A stretch of DNA of 6,329 nt from Flavobacteriaceae bacterium TMED68 (lineage in GTDB: Bacteria > Bacteroidota > Bacteroidia > Flavobacteriales > Flavobacteriaceae). The stretch's first letter is position 1. Every line of letters begins with the position of its first letter. The notes under the pieces are model-generated. The model did no database searches, had not been told where the DNA came from, and saw only the letters and a program-made list of their open reading frames with translations. Position numbers and translations under genes: made by a program. The stretch spans positions 1-6,329 of the forward strand of contig NHDV01000014.1 of NCBI GenBank assembly GCA_002167525.1, given 5' to 3'. Shown one piece after another: positions 1-6,000 of this stretch.

Positions 1-99
1 GCAGCAGCAGGGGTGATTCCTAACGGTGCTGAAGTTACTTTTGAGGTAACTACACCTGGAGGGGGTTGTACGTATACAGCATCGGTAACTATAGATGTT
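1..99 (+). other. Domain B0 (tail only): end of an Ig-like domain
   Basis: Residues 1-33 are the last strands of an Ig-like domain whose front lies upstream of the window. The strand 'EVTFEVTTPGGGCTYTASV' holds the closing cysteine (C23), and the domain ends in a 'TIDV' strand before a proline-rich linker (DPPPP, residues 36-40). The closing pattern 'GGC..(T/E)A..V' matches B2 (C303) and B3 (C403). Confidence 0.7.
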
Positions 100-3000
100 T
101 TAAGTGATCCACCACCCCCTTCATTAAGTACCAATGCCCCTGGAGACACGATATGCAGCGGTGGTGCAATAATAATTACCGCGAGTCCAGCCGGGCTAGC
201 AAACTATGAGTTCCAGATAAATGGTGTTACTCGTCAAAATGGGGCAGGACGTATTTTCAATACAACATTAATTACAGGTACTTCGACTATTACAATAATA
301 GCGACTAACGCATCAGGCTGTTCAGGAACAGCAACACGTACTGTTTTTGTCCCTGAACTTGCAACTCCTGGTGATATTACCACACCTGCAGATGCGACGA
401 TATGTCCCGGAGACGATCAACCGGCTATTAATAGTAATACTTTAGCTACGGCTTCAGGTGCCGCAACAGTTACTTATCAGTGGCAGTACCGTACTATTGG
501 TGATCCGTGGCAAGATATACCAGGAGCTACTACATCGAGTTTAGCTACTGCGACTATAAATATTACAGAGACAAGCCAATTCCAAAGACTTGCATTTGCT
601 ATTCAAAATGGTGTTCCTTGTGATGCGACAGCATCAACTCGAGACGGAGGAGCTGCTGGTAGTATTACCATTACAGTTGACAACAGGACAGTCCCTACGA
701 TAACTACAAATGACGCAGATAACATTATATGTGATTCATTTGCTATAAACTTTACTGCAGCAGGAACTGTGGGTACAGATACAATAGCGTGGTTAGTAAA
801 CGATAATCCAGTAGGCGTGGCTACTCAAGTTTGGAGTCCACCCGCAGGAACAATAAATGATGGTGATTCAGTTAAAGTGAGAATAACCACTGCAGGTCCA
901 GGGGGATGTGTTTATGAATCTCTTCCTACTGTAGTAACCGTTCAGCCTAATCCAACAGCTACCATCAATGTTAGTGCACCTGCTGGTACTATTTGTGGAG
1001 GATTAGATCAGTTTAATGTACCTTTTGCAGACAGTGTTACTATTTCTACTACTTTAATTCCTGGCGCTTCTTATCAATATTTTATTGATGGAGCTCCAAT
1101 TTCAGGAGTTTTAGCGGGTGTTAATTCATTTACGACAGATAATTTTTCAGTTTACGATACGGATTTACATTTTGAAGTTGGTGTCAATGTTATTACGGCA
1201 GGAGGGTGTACAGGAATTGCAACAACAACGATAAATCTAAACTACGTTACAGCAGATCCTATTCAATTAAGTAATGGAAGTATATCACAAAATATATGTG
1301 CTGGTACTAATCCAAATTTAGATTTACAATCAGTTGGTGGTGAACAAGCACCTGATGGAGTCGATGATTTTAATGATGGAGCAGATTATCCAGATGGAGC
1401 TGCAATAACCTACCAATGGCAAAAAAGAATTAACGGTGGAACATGGGAGGATATTATAGGAGCCACAACAAGAAATATTTCATCTACAATTTTACTTGAA
1501 ACAACTTTCTTCAGAAGAAAATCAACAAGTACACTTAATGGAAAACCTTGTGAGGCTATATCATCTAACATAATAACAATTAACGTTGCTCCTGACGCTA
1601 CGGGTGGAAATGTAGAGAGAAATACAGACCCTGTTTTAAATACCTGGGTTGACTTAGATGAGGTAATTTGTGTTGGAGATTCACCTCAAGAATTAAGAAT
1701 AGCAAATAGTGTTACTGGACCAGGAACAATCTATCAATGGCAATATTCAAGGGATAATTTAAATTGGGAGGATATAACTATCGCAAATGGTTATGTCCTA
1801 GATGCTACTTCTACACAGTATCAACCCGAAGCTATATCAGCGGGTAACATTTCATCTGTATCATCTTTCACAATAACAGCAGGTGGGGCATTAGCAGCAG
1901 GAAACTTCTACAGAATTTCTGTTGGGGCAGATGTTTTCACTGTTCTTATTGGGGAAGACAATACTGTATTGGGAGGAGACGGTAATGTTAATTCTATTGA
2001 CGAAGTTTTAGCTCTTTTAGAATATAAGATTAACAATTCTGGTTCCGGTATAAGTGCAGTTGATAATTCTATAATAGACAATATTTTAGTAACAGTTGCT
2101 CCTGGTTCATTATTAACTCCAACCTATCTCATAACCAATGGTGCAACAACATCAGCGAATTCAACATCTACCATTACTTATAATGCTCAAGGTGCAAAAA
2201 GGTATTACAGGAGGTTAATGACTCAAAACTTTGGAGGCGCTCTTCTTCCAGTATGTCAGACTTTTAGTGACACCCATACTGTTGAAGTTAGTTCTGTAAT
2301 TGCTGGAAAAGTTAGTAATACAAATTTGGTCATTTGTCATAATACAAACGCTACCCAATTTACATCTGAGCGAAATGCATTCTCGACGAACGCAGGTGCA
2401 ACAATTGTTTATCAATGGTATAGAACAACAGATGCAGCCAGAACAGTGTGGCAAGCAATTGCTGGAGCTAATTTATCAACATTAAATTTTGGAACAGTTC
2501 TTACTCAATCAACCTCATTTAAAAGAAGAGCAACAAGTACATATAGTGGGCAAGTTTGTTTCTCTGAAACTGATCCTGTAACAATAACGGTCCTTGATCA
2601 AGTAAATACAGGATTTATTTTAGCTGATCAGTCTATTTGTAGAGTACCAGGCGCACCACTCACTGTAGATGTAAATGATCTTGTAAATATCGTTGCAAAC
2701 GGAGCAGAAACTGATGATGGTGTGGGCGACGGTATTAATTATCAATGGCAGTTCTCTGCTGATAATAACAACTGGGATGATATTATTGCAGGTAATAGGG
2801 CTGACCTTTTAACAGGTGGTTTTGCAGCAACTATTTCACAAACAACAACAATTTCAGCCCTTCAATTAGATACTGATATTGAAAGAAGGTTACAGACTCT
2901 CATTGACCCTGATATTGCAACAATTGTATATTATAGACTGAAAACTACAAGGTTCAATGATATTAATAACAATAATATATTAGATGCAGGTGAAGTTTCT

Positions 3001-6000
3001 TGCGAGGTATTTTCTGGAGCTAGACAAATTGATATTAGTGAACAACCAACATTAGTTCAAACTACCGCCCCTTTAGGTGGTCAAACAGTTTGTATTGGTA
3101 CAGCAATAGATCCAATAACATTCCAGTATGGTGGCTCAGCAACAGGAATTAGACTTGTTAATATTCCAGGTGGTTTAACAACAGCTACAGATGCTGCTGC
3201 TAAAACGATTACTATAAGTGGAATTCCGACAGGGACAGGTTTTGTAAGAGTTACTACTGAAGGAACTACATGTCAAATTCAAACTCTACAACACTTAGTA
3301 AGAGTAACTACTGCTCCACAGATTCCAGACTATATATTAATAGACAATGAGGCTGGTGGAACTGATCCAATTCCAATTATTAACAGACAAGATGGTAACA
3401 TCTATAACGGCCAAGTATATTTGTGCGAACAAGCATTAGCAACCTCTCCAGGTTCTGCCTTTTTTAGTGCTTGCTACAATGACGGTAGAATTGCTCCACT
3501 TACAGAATCTTACAATTGGTTTATCTCACCACCTGATGCTGGAACAATATCAAGAACTACAGGTTTTGCTACATGGAATGATGGATTTATTGGTGATGTA
3601 ACTATTCAAGTTGTTGCTGTTGGTTGTGACGGAAGTGCTACTGCTACCTTAACAACAGTTGTGACTGTTAATCAGTTTGATTCTTCCGCTTCAAATCCAA
3701 GTGAACCCGTCCCACTTTTAGAGCAGGAAAGTGAAATTATTTATATAAGAGAGAATGCAGGCAACATTAGATCAGAGGAAAGATTTAACATCAGCCTTAA
3801 TGGAGTTAGATATACTTTCGAAACAACAGATACTGATGTCCCTGCTGATGGAATTGCAAATCAAACAAGTGCTCAGATAGCTCAACAGTTAAGAGATCTC
3901 ATTAATAACGACACAACATCTCCAGTAGCAGGATTATTTACTGCAACTTCAGGTTCTTTTAATCCAGGAGATGCAAATAATAACGGACTAAATGACGATA
4001 TCGGTGGATTTGTTAGAATTACAGCTCAATATGAGGGCAATTCTGCCCCACCAAATCCCCCTGGTAATCCAAGGGGAGCGGGAGGTGATATGAGGATTTC
4101 ATTTAGTGTTACAAAATCTCCTGTTGAAGGACGTGCTTTTGGTTCAATGTTTGGATTTGAAACAAACCCAACTTCAGAGGTTATTTGTGGTGTTTCTACT
4201 GGTGCAGAGCCAATATGTGAAACAACAGCTGCCACTCCAAACACACAGTATTTTTCAACCGCCTCAAACTATGCCTCAATTAGATACGCTATTTCAAATA
4301 TTGTTGCAGGACCTGGAAGTGTAGCATCACCTGGTAGTTTGGTAGGTTCAAATACTATAGATTGGAATGCAGGTTTCCATGGTACATTTAATATCGAATC
4401 CTATGCTACCGGTTGTGATGGATTTGAAAATCCAATACCGGGAGTTCGTACAGTAAGAATATATGAAAATGAAGATGCACCACTAGATATTAGCTTCGAT
4501 CCGTTAACACTTCCAAATTGTCCTCCTCAAGCTGGAGACACAACACAGTTTAATTCTAGTGATTTAGTTACTTGGTCTTGGAACAACGAAACGGCAGGTA
4601 CTTTAAACAGCGTAACAGGCCTAGTTACGTGGGAACCAGGATTTTCAGGAACAGTAATTATTACAGCAACTTCATTCGGATGTGGAGCAGCCTCATTATC
4701 TAGAACTATAGTAATTCCTAGTTCCCCAACTATTACAAGAACTTCTGCCCTGTTTACGACCAATCAAAGCGTTTGTGTAGGATCCACAATCACACCTATC
4801 AGATACGAACTCACAGGGGCGGCTACCGGAGCAGATGTGACTGGAATTGATGACCTAAATCTATTTGAACAATTAACATCGGAGAACCAAATTGACAGAT
4901 TTGTAATCAGTGCAAATTATACTGATGTAGGAGACCAGTATACACTAAATATTGATTTTATTCCATATACAGTTACAATAGGAGAAGATGCAACAGCAGC
5001 TGGAGGTGCAGGTGTTGTAGATACTTTGGAAGAAATTGTACAGGTTTTTGTGTACAAAATCACTCAGGCTGGATTAGGAATTAATCCCAATAATGAAGCT
5101 GCTGCAGGAACTTTTACATTGACTTCAGCAGGTTTTGATTATTCTGTAGGTACATTAACTAATGATGTTGGTGGAAATGAGCCAGCTATTACATTCAGTA
5201 GAACGGTTGTTGCCGACGGTGGAACTTTCATAGAAATTTCTGGAACAATTTCATCGAATCTTGCAATTACCAATCCAACAACATATCAATATACAGTAAG
5301 GACATCAGGTGGAAATTGTCAACCATTTGAGGCACAAGGATTTATTTCAGTAAGCCCTAATTCAACAATGCAATTACAAACAGGAATGGATGTTGGTCAA
5401 ATTATTTGTAATAATTCAATTGGTGCTTTAAGCCCAATTATCTACGATGTCTCTGGGGCTTCAACTATAAATGTTAATTGGACACCTACTAGACCTACTG
5501 GTATTGACCATTCTCACGTTATTCAGAACCAAATTTCTACGATAAATATTGGTGGTGTAGATGCAGACGTGGCTGCAAATAATGGACAAGATTATATAAT
5601 TAATATAAATTCAACCTCAGTTTCTTATACTGTAAATACAGCAGCTCCTCAAAATGATAATGAGGTGGTGGATATCTTAAATGGTTTAAGGACTCAAATT
5701 ATAAATGCAAATCTTCAAGTTGATCCAGTTGTAGTTGGTGTAAATTCATTAAGAATTACTTCGAGAAATGGATTACCATTTAGTTTGTCTTCAACTAGCC
5801 CTGGTATTAATGCACTAGTTTTTGGAGCTCCGAGTCAAATACAAACTGCAACAAACTCAGTTACAATATTTGGTGATCCTACTATTGTAGGGCTTGCAGC
5901 CGATACTGTATTTGGATTCACAATTTCAACAGTGAATAATGCATTTGGATGTAATGATCCTGCAAGTCAGGTGTCATTAACTGGGTCAGTAACTGTCGCG

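Noticed and set aside
1978..2004. Dockerin- or EF-hand-like string in M1 (D660-G-N-V-N-S-I-D-E)
   Set aside because: The spacing does not give the 1-3-5-9-12 or dockerin 1-3-5-12 ligand order, and the following residues belong to the helix-like segment shared with M3, which lacks the Asn residues.
2215..2485. Short open frames on both strands (minus 2215-2454, plus frame 2 at 2300-2485)
   Set aside because: They lie wholly inside the frame 1 coding region, over domains A3-A4, have no recognisable protein features, and their composition is that of an off-frame translation.
4026..4763. Short open frames at 4026-4244 (minus), 4106-4324 (plus frame 2) and 4527-4763 (minus)
   Set aside because: All overlap the M2-D2-D3 coding region in another frame or strand. 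No ribosome binding site or domain supports them.
5580..5640. AT-rich stretch that could pass for a promoter
   Set aside because: It encodes the M4 strand pair 'DYIININSTSVSYTV' in frame, and no coherent downstream reading frame starts after it.
100..5997. Identity of the repeats with SprB-type gliding adhesin repeats
   Set aside because: SprB repeats carry a 'YtYsWsnGatt...l.aGtYtVtVtD..GC' pattern. None of the domains here show that combination, so only a general kinship with Bacteroidota giant exoproteins is claimed.
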